A stretch of DNA of 64,000 nucleotides from an uncultured Thermofilaceae archaeon. GTDB lineage: Archaea; Thermoproteota; Thermoprotei; Thermofilales; Thermofilaceae. Within the stretch, counting starts at the first letter, position 1, and each line of letters starts with the position of its first letter. Of the stretch, positions 52,046 through 60,796 are shown in pieces. A program made the position numbers and the translations under genes. Under the pieces are notes generated by a model that was given only the letters and a program-made list of their open reading frames with translations, did not search any database and was not told where the DNA came from. Where the stretch lies: contig CALHPJ010000002.1 in assembly GCA_938036345.1 (NCBI GenBank), positions 99,007-163,006 on the forward strand. The letters run 5' to 3'.

Positions 52046-54922
52046 TCACTCCAGTGCGACTTCTAGGCGCTTTCCCTCGAACTCTTTCTCCTCCAGCACG
52101 AACACTGCCGAGCGCGTCTCGCCCGGACTCAGCTCGAGGGGGTACGTCTCAGCTGGAGCGCCGTCTAGGCGGAGTACTACCCTCACCGTATCCGTTACGT
52201 CACCGGCGTTTGTTACTTTTACTTTCACGGCAACCTTGCCTCCTCGCTTTTCGAAATCCACGCCTTTCAGCTCAAACTTGGCTTCGAACCGCCTTTCCAC
52301 GGTGAACGTACCCTTCAGCCTTATATCCTCAGACGACGAGCCCACCATCGCGAGGAACTCGCCTGGCTCTACTACCCTTTTCATCTTCCTGTCGAAGGAG
52401 GCAAGATCGTCTGGCCCCAGCTGGAACACTACCCGCGCGTGCTCGCCCGGCTTCAAGTGCACGCGCTTAAAGCCCTTCAGCTCTTTCAGGGGCCTGGCAA
52501 CGCTGGAGACGAGATCCCTGATGTACAGTTGGACCACCTCCTCGCCCTCGCGGTCCCCGACGTTGCTCACGGTAGCGGCGACCTCAACCAGCTTGCTCCC
52601 CTCTGCGACGTTGATGCTCAGACCGCTGTACTCGAATTTCGTGTAGCTTAGCCCGTGGCCGAATGGGAAGAGGGGCGCCCCAGTCATGTTTACGTAGTCG
52701 TAGGCTCTGCCGGACGGCTTGCAGTTGTAGTAGAGGGGCAGCTGGCCCTCGCTGTGGGGCCACGTGAAAGGCAGGCGGCCGGCCGGGCTGCAGCCCCCGA
52801 ACAGGACGTCAGCCACAGCCGCCCCACCCTCCTGCCCCGGGTACCAAGCCTCCAGAAGCGCGGGCACCCTGTAAACCCACTCCCCGACAATCGGACCACC
52901 AGTGAACAGCACCACCACAACGTTCGAGTTAACCCCCAGCAACCCCTCAATCATCCGCTCCTGCGATTCGGGGAGCCTGAGAACCGCTCGATCCTTCTCC
53001 TCCCCCTCAATCACGTCGGCGAAGAATAGCACTACGTCTGCGTCCCTCGCCTCCTCGAGCGCCCTCCGCATCTCCCCACTGTCGACAATATCCCAGCCAA
53101 GCCTCACAGCCGCGTAACCCCTAGTCCTAGCAAACTCCAGAACGAAGTCCTCCTCCCCCTCAATTTCGGTTTCAACCGCTCTGTAGGTGCTAGTCCCTGT
53201 CGCGTCAACCTCGGCTACGACGCGCGCGCCGAGCATAAGCCTAGCCTTGCCACCTGCGACGCCTAGGCAGAGTACGTATTTGCCGGGGGTCGGCGGAAGC
53301 AGGCGGCCGGAGAACCTAACCGAGTAGTTTTCGCTTTCAACTGAGGGGTGGGGTCTCCTATAGCCCCACTCGTATCTGAAGCCGCCCCAGTACAAGCCAA
53401 CAGTATCTACCACGGGTGAACCCTGGAAGTCGGGAGCGTCGAAGATCTCGATGCGCACGCCGTCGCCTTTCATGCCTTTGGGCGGGGCCAGGTAGCCAAG
53501 CCTAGCACCTGGGACCCAGTTGTGGATAGCGTTCCAACAACCCAGCCCCATGGGGCAAGCTTCAACGTAGACAACCTCGGCCTGCGTCCCCTTCAGCTTG
53601 TCCTTAATTGCGTCTAGCGGCGTGATTGCCCTGCTGGGCTCCCCGCTATACCCGCCCAGCCTAAGTTGCTTCGCCGCGCCGCCCACTATGAGAAGCTTCC
53701 TCAGCTTGCCCTTGTCCAGCGGGAGGAGGTTGCGCTCGTTCTTAAGCAGTACTATGGCTTTCCTCGAAGCCTCAAGCGCCAACTGCCTGTGCTCTTCGCA
53801 GCCTACGACTTTCTTAGCTTCTTCCGGGTCGACAAAGGGGTTGTCGAAGAGGCCTATCAAGAATTTCACTCTGAGGACCCTGCGAACGGCTTCGTCGATC
53901 ACCTCCACCGGTATTATGCCTTCCTTTGCAGCTTTCAGCAATCCCTCTCCGAAGATGTCGACGCTGGGCAGCTCGACGTCCATACCAGCCTCCAGCGCGA
54001 GCTTAGCGGCGAGGTCCTTCGTGCTCGCCAGTGAGTGCTGGTAGATGATGCCGGGTACCGAGCCATAGTCCGATACGACGAATCCCTCGAAACCCCACTC
54101 CCTCCTAAGCAGGTCGGTGAGCAGCCACCTGTTGCAGCTGCACGCTACTCCATCCAGCGAGTTGTAGGCCGCCATGAGCGAAAGAGCACCGGCCTTGATG
54201 CAGGCGCGGAAAGGCGGCAGGAAAACCTCCCGGAGTACGAGCTCTGAGAAGTGCGCCTCATGGCTATCCCTCCCGCCGTCTGCCTCAAAGTTCACGACGA
54301 AATGCTTCGGGGTTGCCACGATGCCCTCTTCGCGGAGGGCCCTACAGTAGACCTCACCCATCACCGAAGCCAGGTATGGATCCTCCCCGTACGTCTCCTC
54401 CGTCCGACCGGCTCTAACATCCCTAGCCAGGTTGACGACTGGGGAGAGGCACTGGCGGATCCCCCTTGCTCGGGCCTCCTTAGCTATAGCCTTAGCTACC
54501 CTGTAGACCAGGTCAGGATCCCAAGTAGCGGCGAGGGCTATCGCCTGGGGGAACTGCGTCGAGTACTTAGCCATGCACCCGTGTAAGCACTCATCGTGTA
54601 TAATAGCCGGTATGCCCAGGCGTGTACCCTCGATAAACTTGCGATGAATTTCGTTGGCCAGCTTCGCCCCTTCCTCGGGCGGCAAAGCCCTGAGAATGCA
54701 CGACAGGTTCCCCACATCTTTGAACTCGAAGCTTGACTGAAGCTGTGCAATCTTCTCCTCCAGCGTCATCCTGCTCAGCAGGTCCTCCACCCTCTCCTCA
54801 ACCGGCCTAGAGGGGTCCTCGTACGGGTCCTTCACCCCGTTCTTGTTGAAGTCGATCCAGCCCTCGCGGTAGATCCCGATTTTCTCGGCGCCTGGAGGTA
54901 GGTACAACCTTTTGCCGCTCAT
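52046..54922 (-). CDS. GH3 beta-glucosidase/beta-xylosidase with PA14 insert
   Basis: 958 residues. VEERVEDLLSRMTLEEKIAQL opens the GH3 barrel; FVVSDYGSVPGI holds the nucleophile Asp. The second domain (KAIVLLKNERNLLPLDK) is interrupted by a PA14-like beta-sandwich (about 460-600, with VDTVGLYWGGFRYEWGYRR and FSGRLLPPTPGKYVL), then resumes with EGEEKDRAVLRLPESQERMI containing the acid/base Glu. A fibronectin III-like domain (VVQLYIRDLVSSVARPLKELKGF) and an extra beta domain of about 100 residues finish it. No signal peptide from ATG 54922, so it trims imported oligosaccharides. A TATA-like element at 54942-54953 suits this ATG; 40 upstream codons are open but precede it. Confidence 0.92.
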   Translation of the reverse strand: MSGKRLYLPPGAEKIGIYREGWIDFNKNGVKDPYEDPSRPVEERVEDLLSRMTLEEKIAQLQSSFEFKDVGNLSCILRALPPEEGAKLANEIHRKFIEGTRLGIPAIIHDECLHGCMAKYSTQFPQAIALAATWDPDLVYRVAKAIAKEARARGIRQCLSPVVNLARDVRAGRTEETYGEDPYLASVMGEVYCRALREEGIVATPKHFVVNFEADGGRDSHEAHFSELVLREVFLPPFRACIKAGALSLMAAYNSLDGVACSCNRWLLTDLLRREWGFEGFVVSDYGSVPGIIYQHSLASTKDLAAKLALEAGMDVELPSVDIFGEGLLKAAKEGIIPVEVIDEAVRRVLRVKFLIGLFDNPFVDPEEAKKVVGCEEHRQLALEASRKAIVLLKNERNLLPLDKGKLRKLLIVGGAAKQLRLGGYSGEPSRAITPLDAIKDKLKGTQAEVVYVEACPMGLGCWNAIHNWVPGARLGYLAPPKGMKGDGVRIEIFDAPDFQGSPVVDTVGLYWGGFRYEWGYRRPHPSVESENYSVRFSGRLLPPTPGKYVLCLGVAGGKARLMLGARVVAEVDATGTSTYRAVETEIEGEEDFVLEFARTRGYAAVRLGWDIVDSGEMRRALEEARDADVVLFFADVIEGEEKDRAVLRLPESQERMIEGLLGVNSNVVVVLFTGGPIVGEWVYRVPALLEAWYPGQEGGAAVADVLFGGCSPAGRLPFTWPHSEGQLPLYYNCKPSGRAYDYVNMTGAPLFPFGHGLSYTKFEYSGLSINVAEGSKLVEVAATVSNVGDREGEEVVQLYIRDLVSSVARPLKELKGFKRVHLKPGEHARVVFQLGPDDLASFDRKMKRVVEPGEFLAMVGSSSEDIRLKGTFTVERRFEAKFELKGVDFEKRGGKVAVKVKVTNAGDVTDTVRVVLRLDGAPAETYPLELSPGETRSAVFVLEEKEFEGKRLEVALE

Positions 54923-55049
54923 ACCGTTAAGGTCACCTGCTCGGAAAAATGGGTTACGCAAATAGGTGTAAGTATGAGCGCTTCCGGCGGGCAGCAGGCG
55001 GAGCAGGAGGGCGCCGCTTGCACCGGTTGTCACCCAAGTCACGTTAGGG

Positions 55050-55058
55050 TAATTAAAG
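55050..55058 (+). promoter_or_regulatory. TATA box of the FucK-like kinase gene
   Basis: TAATTAAAG centred about 24-26 nt before GTG 55078; the divergent GH3 gene has its own box about 100 bp away. Confidence 0.45.
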
Positions 55059-55077
55059 ACATCCCTGCTGTAAGCAT

Positions 55078-56562
55078 GTGGGCGTGGCGCTAGTATTCGA
55101 CTGCGGCTCGACTAACGTGAGAGTGGCGGCGGTCAACGAGCGAGGCGAGATCGTGGCTCAGGCTAGCGCACCGAACTCCCCGGTACCGCAGCCAGACAAC
55201 GCGGAATGGCTTGTTTGGGACTTCGACGCGCTGTGGGCTAAGCTCTGCTCTCTCTCGAGGCAGGTTATGGGGCTCATAGGGAAGGCCAGGGTTGAAGCAG
55301 TGGCTGTCACCACGTGGGGGGCGGACGGGGCCTTAGTTAGGCGGGACGGCAGTCTAGCTTACCCGGCAATCTCGTGGCAATGCCAGCGGACGAGGGAGGT
55401 GGTGCCAGAGGTTCTCAAGTTGATGAGCCCTGCGGAGATCTTCCGGATCACCGGTTACCAGGTGATATACTTCAACACGCTCTTCAAGCTCTACTGGATC
55501 AGGAGAAAAGCCCCTCAGGCCTTTAGGGAAGCGCACACGTGGCTGATGATGCCGGGCCTGATAGTCCACAGGCTCTGCGGCGAGTTCCACGTGGATCCGA
55601 CAAGCGCCTCGACGATGATGGCGATGGACCTGGGCAAGCGCGATTGGAGCTCCGAGATGCTCGCGCTGGCGGGGCTTGAACCCGGTTTCTTCCCCGAGTG
55701 GGTTGAGCCAGGGGAAACCGTGGGCTTCGTGAATGAAGAGGCATCGAAGCTAACCGGGATCCCCACCGGCGTACCGGTCGTTGCCGCTGGTCACGACACG
55801 CAATTCGCTATCCTGGCCGCTGGCGCCGGCGAGGGGGAAGCAATCTTATCAAGCGGGACGTGGGAGATCCTAGCTCTGCGCTCAAGCGGCTACGATCCAA
55901 ACGAGAGAGCTTTTGGGCTGGGCGTGATAATCGAAGCTGATGCGGAGCGGGGCAAGTGGAACCCGCAGCTGCTGATGATCGCCTCAGCTGTGCTCGAGTG
56001 GCTGAAATGCCTCGTCTACCCGGAGCTGGGGCCGGGCGAGTACGCAGCCATGGTTGATGAAGCGAGGAGAGTTGAGCCGGGTTCAGGGGGCCTCATCTTC
56101 ATACCGAGCTTTGTTCCCGATTCGGGGCCATTAAGCAGGTACGGTACGAAGGGGGTTGTGCTGGGGCTCCAGCTCAGCTCCAGTAGGGGTCAGCTCTACA
56201 GGGCGGCCGTAGAGGGGCTTTCGATGCAGCTGAGGTTGGCGCTCGAGTCCCTTGAACGGGCTTTCAGCTTCAAGGCTAGAGGGGTGAGGGTGGTGGGCGG
56301 CGGGTCCAAAAACGATCTGTGGAACCAGATTAGGGCCGACGTGCTGGGACTACCCGTCTCTGTGCCGCGTTTCAGCGAGGCTACGGTTATAGGCGCCGCC
56401 GTTGCTGCTTTCAAGGGCGCAGGAGTCTACGGGAGCTTTGAGGAGGGCCTTAAAGCGATAAACGGGGGGATCCGTGTCTTCAAGCCGGAGAGCAGCGAAG
56501 CTTACGACAAGGTTTACAGGCGCTTCTTAGCCACCCTTGAGGCCCTTTCCAAGCTACCGTAG
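55078..56562 (+). CDS. fucK: FGGY carbohydrate kinase, L-fuculokinase-like
   Basis: 494 residues. LVFDCGSTNVRVAAVNERGEIVA, AVTTWGADGALV, FNTLFKLYWIR, AAGHDTQFAILAAGAG and LSSGTWEILALRS follow the order and wording of bacterial L-fuculokinase more closely than xylulokinase or glycerol kinase. It would phosphorylate L-fuculose (side activity on D-ribulose is known for the family) to the 1-phosphate, which is then split by an aldolase. No fucose isomerase, fuculose-phosphate aldolase of class II or fucosidase lies nearby; the TIM-barrel epimerase-like gene and the class I aldolase elsewhere in the window could serve. Leaderless GTG start. Head-to-head with the GH3 gene. Confidence 0.85.
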   Translation: MGVALVFDCGSTNVRVAAVNERGEIVAQASAPNSPVPQPDNAEWLVWDFDALWAKLCSLSRQVMGLIGKARVEAVAVTTWGADGALVRRDGSLAYPAISWQCQRTREVVPEVLKLMSPAEIFRITGYQVIYFNTLFKLYWIRRKAPQAFREAHTWLMMPGLIVHRLCGEFHVDPTSASTMMAMDLGKRDWSSEMLALAGLEPGFFPEWVEPGETVGFVNEEASKLTGIPTGVPVVAAGHDTQFAILAAGAGEGEAILSSGTWEILALRSSGYDPNERAFGLGVIIEADAERGKWNPQLLMIASAVLEWLKCLVYPELGPGEYAAMVDEARRVEPGSGGLIFIPSFVPDSGPLSRYGTKGVVLGLQLSSSRGQLYRAAVEGLSMQLRLALESLERAFSFKARGVRVVGGGSKNDLWNQIRADVLGLPVSVPRFSEATVIGAAVAAFKGAGVYGSFEEGLKAINGGIRVFKPESSEAYDKVYRRFLATLEALSKLP

Positions 56563-56654
56563 CACCGGGGGCTGCCGCTCGGCCCTAGCGAAGCCGGCTG
56601 CGACCTCGATTCATAACGCATTTATACCGATCGGGTACGGTAATCCGGCCGGTT

Positions 56655-57161
56655 ATGCCCAACCAGGTTCTGATAGCGTACTACAGCCGGTCCGGAAACA
56701 CGCGAAGGCTCGCGCAAGCCATACACAAGGTCGTTGGAGGTACCCTTTTCGAGATTGAGCCAGCTACGCCCTACCCGAGCTCGTACAATGCGACCGTTGA
56801 GCGGGCGAGAAGGGAGATCCAGTCTGGCTACAGGCCTCCGCTGAAGAGGGGGCTCGCGAGCGTTGAGCCCTATAGTGTAGTGTTTGTCGGGTCGCCCAAC
56901 TGGTGGGGGACTATAGCTCCCCCGGTCGCCTCATTCCTCTCCGAGTACGACTTCTCAGGGAAGGTCGTAGCGCCCTTTTTCACACACGGCGGGGGCGGGG
57001 TGCAGAACATGCTCGCTGACTTGAAGAAGCTGTGCCCCAACTCGAGGGTTCTCGAGCCCCTCGCCGTACGGGGGAGCATGGCCGGCGCCGCTGAGAAGCC
57101 TGTAGTCGACTGGCTCCGCAGGATTGGACTAGGCGAACTGGCCGACAACCTGCAGGAGTAG
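56655..57161 (+). CDS. Flavodoxin
   Basis: 168 residues. LIAYYSRSGNTRRLAQAIHKVVGG is the FMN phosphate loop and VFVGSPNWWGTIAPPVASFL the second flavin loop with the stacking Trp, as in the flavodoxin group of YqiG/Flavodoxin_4-like proteins. Electron carrier in the cytoplasm, partner unknown. TATA CATTTATAC at 56619-56627 predicts a start about 5 nt before ATG 56655. Confidence 0.85.
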   Translation: MPNQVLIAYYSRSGNTRRLAQAIHKVVGGTLFEIEPATPYPSSYNATVERARREIQSGYRPPLKRGLASVEPYSVVFVGSPNWWGTIAPPVASFLSEYDFSGKVVAPFFTHGGGGVQNMLADLKKLCPNSRVLEPLAVRGSMAGAAEKPVVDWLRRIGLGELADNLQE

Positions 57162-57221
57162 GCGGCGCGGGCAGAGGGAGAAGTTCGCCGCACTCCACCT
57201 TTTCTACATCACGGCTCTGCC

Positions 57222-58073
57222 ATGCCTAGGTTGAAAGCCTGGGAAGGCTACAGCCTTCACCTGACCCTAGCCCCCTCCTTTGCCAGGGCTCTGTTTGAGA
57301 GGAGAGGCGATAGCTACGTGAAGATCGCCGGCCGGAGCGAGGGCGCGGTTATGCGGCAAGAGGGGGAGTACGTGGTCGGCGAAGGGTGTAGCGCGGAGGA
57401 ACTCAGCTACTGGAGCGGGCTGTGGTTGGACCGGCGGCTCGTTGAAGAAAAGGCCCCCCTGCTGGCGGAGATGCACAGGGGTCTCGGCCTCTCCCTTAGC
57501 CCGTACGACAAGCACCTAATCTTCGTTGCTGTTTTCCTCAGTAGAGCTACTTCTTGGGAGGCAAACGTGCTTAGGTGGTGCAGGGACATATTTTCGAGAG
57601 CCAGCACTCTGGAGGCACTCCTCCAGCTAGACTTCACCCAGCTCGGCAGGAGCTTCCAGCTGCGCCAGCTCCGCGAAGCGTTAAACGAGTACGCCGGGGT
57701 GGCACGCGCGAGCGAGGCGGGGGAACTGAGGGCGAGGCTCCTTGGGATTAAGCACGTGGGGCCTAAGCTCGCTGACGCATACCTGCTCTTCACCGGCATC
57801 GACACAAGCGCCGCGCCGGTGGACCGCCACGCCCTAAGGATGGCGGCAAGGCTCGGCCTCCCGGGCGTACCGCCGAGGAAGGACCTGTGCGCCCGTCACC
57901 CCTGCGCCAAGTGCCCAGCCTCAGGAAGCTGCCTCAGGTTCCGGTTAACCGAGCTGTATGGTCCCGTGGCTGGGTGGGTTCAGACGGCTTTCTACATGCA
58001 TGACACGATGTTTTGCGCGAAGAGAGCTTGCAGCTCGTGCACCCTGTCCAATGTCTGCAGACGCGCCCCTTGA
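57222..58073 (+). CDS. OGG-like HhH-GPD DNA glycosylase with two four-Cys clusters
   Basis: 283 residues. An N-terminal beta domain (about 8-80) like AlkA/OGG precedes the HhH-GPD domain. The hairpin IKHVGPKLADAYLLF (176-190) carries Lys182 where OGG1 has its catalytic Lys, and PVDRHALR has Asp201 as the catalytic Asp. Unlike OGG1 it has two C-x4-C-x2-C-x5-C sets: Cys223/228/231/237 and Cys265/270/273/279. The first is where endonuclease III keeps its [4Fe-4S] cluster although with x4 instead of x6; the second is at the C-terminus. It likely removes an oxidised or alkylated base and can nick via Lys182. ATG start; promoter weak. Confidence 0.75.
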   Translation: MPRLKAWEGYSLHLTLAPSFARALFERRGDSYVKIAGRSEGAVMRQEGEYVVGEGCSAEELSYWSGLWLDRRLVEEKAPLLAEMHRGLGLSLSPYDKHLIFVAVFLSRATSWEANVLRWCRDIFSRASTLEALLQLDFTQLGRSFQLRQLREALNEYAGVARASEAGELRARLLGIKHVGPKLADAYLLFTGIDTSAAPVDRHALRMAARLGLPGVPPRKDLCARHPCAKCPASGSCLRFRLTELYGPVAGWVQTAFYMHDTMFCAKRACSSCTLSNVCRRAP

Positions 58074-58243
58074 GTAGCAATTGAAACCGAAGGCACCTGC
58101 GATCTAAGCAGGCTCTACTCGGCCCTTTAGCTGCTTTCGTCGAATGAGAGGGGGTTCGCATAAACTCCGTAATTGCTGCTGCGGATCGAGGGAGTCAGCG
58201 AGGGAAAAGAGGAGGTTTATCAACGTCGCCTCCTCCATACTTT

Positions 58244-59032
58244 GTGTGCCCAGCTGGAGGCGCGGAGCAAAGCGGGAGAGGTTACGACCCCGTAAAGCTT
58301 GCGGAAGGCTTGAGAGCGGTGGTGTGCCAAGGCCTTAGAAGGAAGTACTACAGGTTCCGCGGCGGTAGGTGGTACGGCGGTATCGCTACCGCCGACTGCG
58401 TGGGCTGCAACCTCCGCTGTGTGTTCTGCTGGGGCTGGCCAGCCCGCGACGCCCCTCGGGAAACAGGCAGGCTCTACACCCCCCAAGAGGTTTTCGAGAA
58501 CCTCAAGCGCATTGCTGAGCGCAGGGGCTACACCCAGGTGAGGGTCAGTGGCAACGAGCCTACGCTATGCTGGGAGCACCTGCTGAACGTCATCGAGCTG
58601 ATCGAGGGAGCTAACCTAAAGTTCATCCTGGAGACCAACGGGATTCTGATAGGCAGCAATAAGGGCTACGCGAGAGATCTCTCCAAGTTCTCCGGCGTCC
58701 ACGTAAGGGTATCGATAAAGGGGGCCAGCCCGGAGGAGTTCCACCTTCTCACCGGGGCGAAGCCGGAAGCCTTCGAGCTACAGCTGAAAGCCCTGGAAAA
58801 CCTCCTCAACTACGGCGTACCCGCTCACCCGGCTGTAATGCTGTCGTTCTCAGAGGCGAGAAACGTTGAAGACCTGAAGTCGAGGCTCGCAAGCATCGAC
58901 GAATCCCTAGTTTCGGAGTTCGAAGAGGAGTACGTATTCCTGTACCCGCATGTGGTGAAGCAGTTAAGGAAGGCTGGGATTTGGCCTAGAGTAGCCTACT
59001 ACCCGGATGGAATTCCCGAAGAGCTAATATAA
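58244..59032 (+). CDS. Radical SAM protein
   Basis: 262 residues. CNLRCVFCWGWPARD is the C-x3-C-x2-C cluster motif, preceded by ADCVG with an extra Cys; RVSGNEPTLCWEHLL and FILETNGILIG are the AdoMet-binding strands (GNEP replacing the common GGEP), and VHVRVSIKGASPEEF continues the partial barrel. It resembles uncharacterised archaeal radical SAM proteins related to pyruvate formate-lyase activating enzymes. Product not recognised. GTG start with TATA GTTTATCA centred 26 nt upstream. Confidence 0.85.
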   Translation: MCPAGGAEQSGRGYDPVKLAEGLRAVVCQGLRRKYYRFRGGRWYGGIATADCVGCNLRCVFCWGWPARDAPRETGRLYTPQEVFENLKRIAERRGYTQVRVSGNEPTLCWEHLLNVIELIEGANLKFILETNGILIGSNKGYARDLSKFSGVHVRVSIKGASPEEFHLLTGAKPEAFELQLKALENLLNYGVPAHPAVMLSFSEARNVEDLKSRLASIDESLVSEFEEEYVFLYPHVVKQLRKAGIWPRVAYYPDGIPEELI

Positions 59033-59052
59033 GAAAAATGGCGGTATGGAAA

Positions 59053-60693
59053 TCAGTAAAGCCTACCCACCTTCCTCTCCAGCTCCAGAAGTGCGGCCGA
59101 GGCGAAGAACCTCGAGTACACTCTAGCTAAGTTCGCGGGTTTACGCTCGCTTAACCACAGATCCGCGTAGAGGCTAGCTAAGCCGATGAAGTCCGCCGCC
59201 GTGGCCTTTTCCTCAACCTTCCTCAGCCCTACCTCAAGGCAGCGGCGGATGAATTCCAGGTCGGGCGGCAGGCTAATGCCGCGGGCCACTTCAAGTGCTT
59301 TTCTCCACTCGTCGAAGATCCCGAGGTTTTTAATCTCCTCGGTTGGCGAGAACAGCACCCTTTTGATGTAGTTGGCTACCGCCCCCTTCCCGAACGCCTT
59401 CCTAACCTCCAGCACCTCCCTCGGCTCGCCGCTGAGCGCCAGCCACTTCTCCTCCCAATTCCCCTTACCCTCTGCGTACTCCATCGAGGCCAGTATCAGC
59501 GGGTAGAGGAACGAGTAGAGGCACTCCTCGCCGTCATCCCCCCAGGCAGTTACCATAAAGCCCTCGCACTCCTCCCCCCTAGCGGCCGCGAGGAAGTTGC
59601 GGACGTTGGCTAAAGCAGTTTCGAAGTCAGGGTAATACTTATTCCAGTTCCACAGGCCCGGGCAGGCGATTTGCTCGTACCCCCTATCTTTGAACAACCT
59701 TACCTTTTCCTTAAAGTACTCGACCGTGCCGGGCGTGTAGTCCCAGTTCGCGATCAACGCATCCCTCCACACAGGTTTCTCGAGGATTTCCCTCCACAGG
59801 TCTCTCTCCTCCTCCCTCAAGTACATGCCGGCGATCATATCCCCCCAGATCAGCGGAACCTTTCCCCTCTCCTTAACCATCTGGATAAGCCTCGAGTGGT
59901 GCTCGGCGTAGAGGCGCGGCCCCTCGAACTTCAGGGTTTTGTCGAGGCTCCTCCCCCTCCCCAAAGCCCAGGTTTCATCCCCTCCCACGTGAATGTACCT
60001 TGAGTCGGTTTTCTCCAACGCCTCCGCCAGCAGGTCCTCCGCGAACCTCCGGGCCTCCGGGTCGCTTGCATTGAGGCAGCCCTCCTCAGCCCTGTGCCAC
60101 TCGCTGAACCTCCAGTACTTAGGTAGGGTAAGTATCCACTCCATGTGCCCGCAAAGCTCAAGCGAGGGAAAGACCTCAATGCCTAGCTTCTTCCCGTACT
60201 CCTTGACCTCCCTCCACTCATCGTTGGTGTACCTGCCTCTTTTAGCGCCGATGTCGGGGTACTTGTCCCAGGGGAATAGGTCCTCAACGTAGATCGCAAG
60301 GTAATTGTACTTGAGAAGGAAGAGCCAGCGTAGAAGCTTCTTCAGCTCCTCGACCGTAGCTACACCGCCACGGGCGACATCGAGGTGGAAACCCCTAAAG
60401 CTGAAGCGGAGGCTCTCTCTCACCTCGACATCCGGGATGCAGCGGCGGCCTCCCTGCAGAACGAGCTGGATTAGCGACGCTCTCCAGACGGCCGCGTCCC
60501 CCCAAACTTCAACACAGCCCTCCCTCACGTCAATCCCGCACCCCTCCTTTTCAACAACCCTGACTTCCCACGACCCCCTCGGGATTCCGAATTCCTTTAG
60601 CAGGAACTCGTCCATGTTGGAGAACCCGTCGAACTCGAACCACTTACCCCTGAATTCCAGCCTTACCGGCTCGGGCACTATAACTGGCTTCAT
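59053..60693 (-). CDS. GH20-like beta-N-acetylhexosaminidase
   Basis: About 546 residues. FSFRGFHLDVARGGVATVEELKKLLRWLFLLKYNYLAIYVED is the GH20 barrel entry, LELCGHMEWIL binds substrate, and YIHVGGDETWALGRG holds the Asp-Glu pair of substrate-assisted catalysis. Trp-rich ANWDYTPG and VTAWGDDGEE shape the pocket. A helical domain of about 130 residues ends it. No signal peptide. It would free terminal GlcNAc or GalNAc from imported or recycled glycans. ATGs at 60699 and 60693 both suit the TATA-like element at 60717-60727; the longer frame to 60753 crosses the promoter. Confidence 0.85.
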   Translation of the reverse strand: MKPVIVPEPVRLEFRGKWFEFDGFSNMDEFLLKEFGIPRGSWEVRVVEKEGCGIDVREGCVEVWGDAAVWRASLIQLVLQGGRRCIPDVEVRESLRFSFRGFHLDVARGGVATVEELKKLLRWLFLLKYNYLAIYVEDLFPWDKYPDIGAKRGRYTNDEWREVKEYGKKLGIEVFPSLELCGHMEWILTLPKYWRFSEWHRAEEGCLNASDPEARRFAEDLLAEALEKTDSRYIHVGGDETWALGRGRSLDKTLKFEGPRLYAEHHSRLIQMVKERGKVPLIWGDMIAGMYLREEERDLWREILEKPVWRDALIANWDYTPGTVEYFKEKVRLFKDRGYEQIACPGLWNWNKYYPDFETALANVRNFLAAARGEECEGFMVTAWGDDGEECLYSFLYPLILASMEYAEGKGNWEEKWLALSGEPREVLEVRKAFGKGAVANYIKRVLFSPTEEIKNLGIFDEWRKALEVARGISLPPDLEFIRRCLEVGLRKVEEKATAADFIGLASLYADLWLSERKPANLARVYSRFFASAALLELERKVGRLY

Positions 60694-60716
60694 CACCATA
60701 AGTGCAGCAGGGTCGT

Positions 60717-60776
60717 ACAAAACTGTTATTCCTATTCCGCGAGTTCGCCGCACGTTGCTGCGGTAGCCTTATAAAG
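60717..60776. promoter_or_regulatory. Divergent promoters of GH20 and surface protein genes
   Basis: Minus-strand box AACAGTTTTGT (60717-60727) serves the GH20 gene; plus-strand box CTTATAAAG (60768-60776) is centred 26 nt before ATG 60797 of the surface protein, excluding the earlier ATG at 60782. Confidence 0.5.
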
Positions 60777-60796
60777 ACTGTATGACGCCTTCCCTG

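Noticed and set aside
58074..58243. Possible non-coding RNA in the gap before the radical SAM gene
   Set aside because: No C/D or H/ACA box pairing, tRNA-like fold or conserved stem could be recognised by eye.
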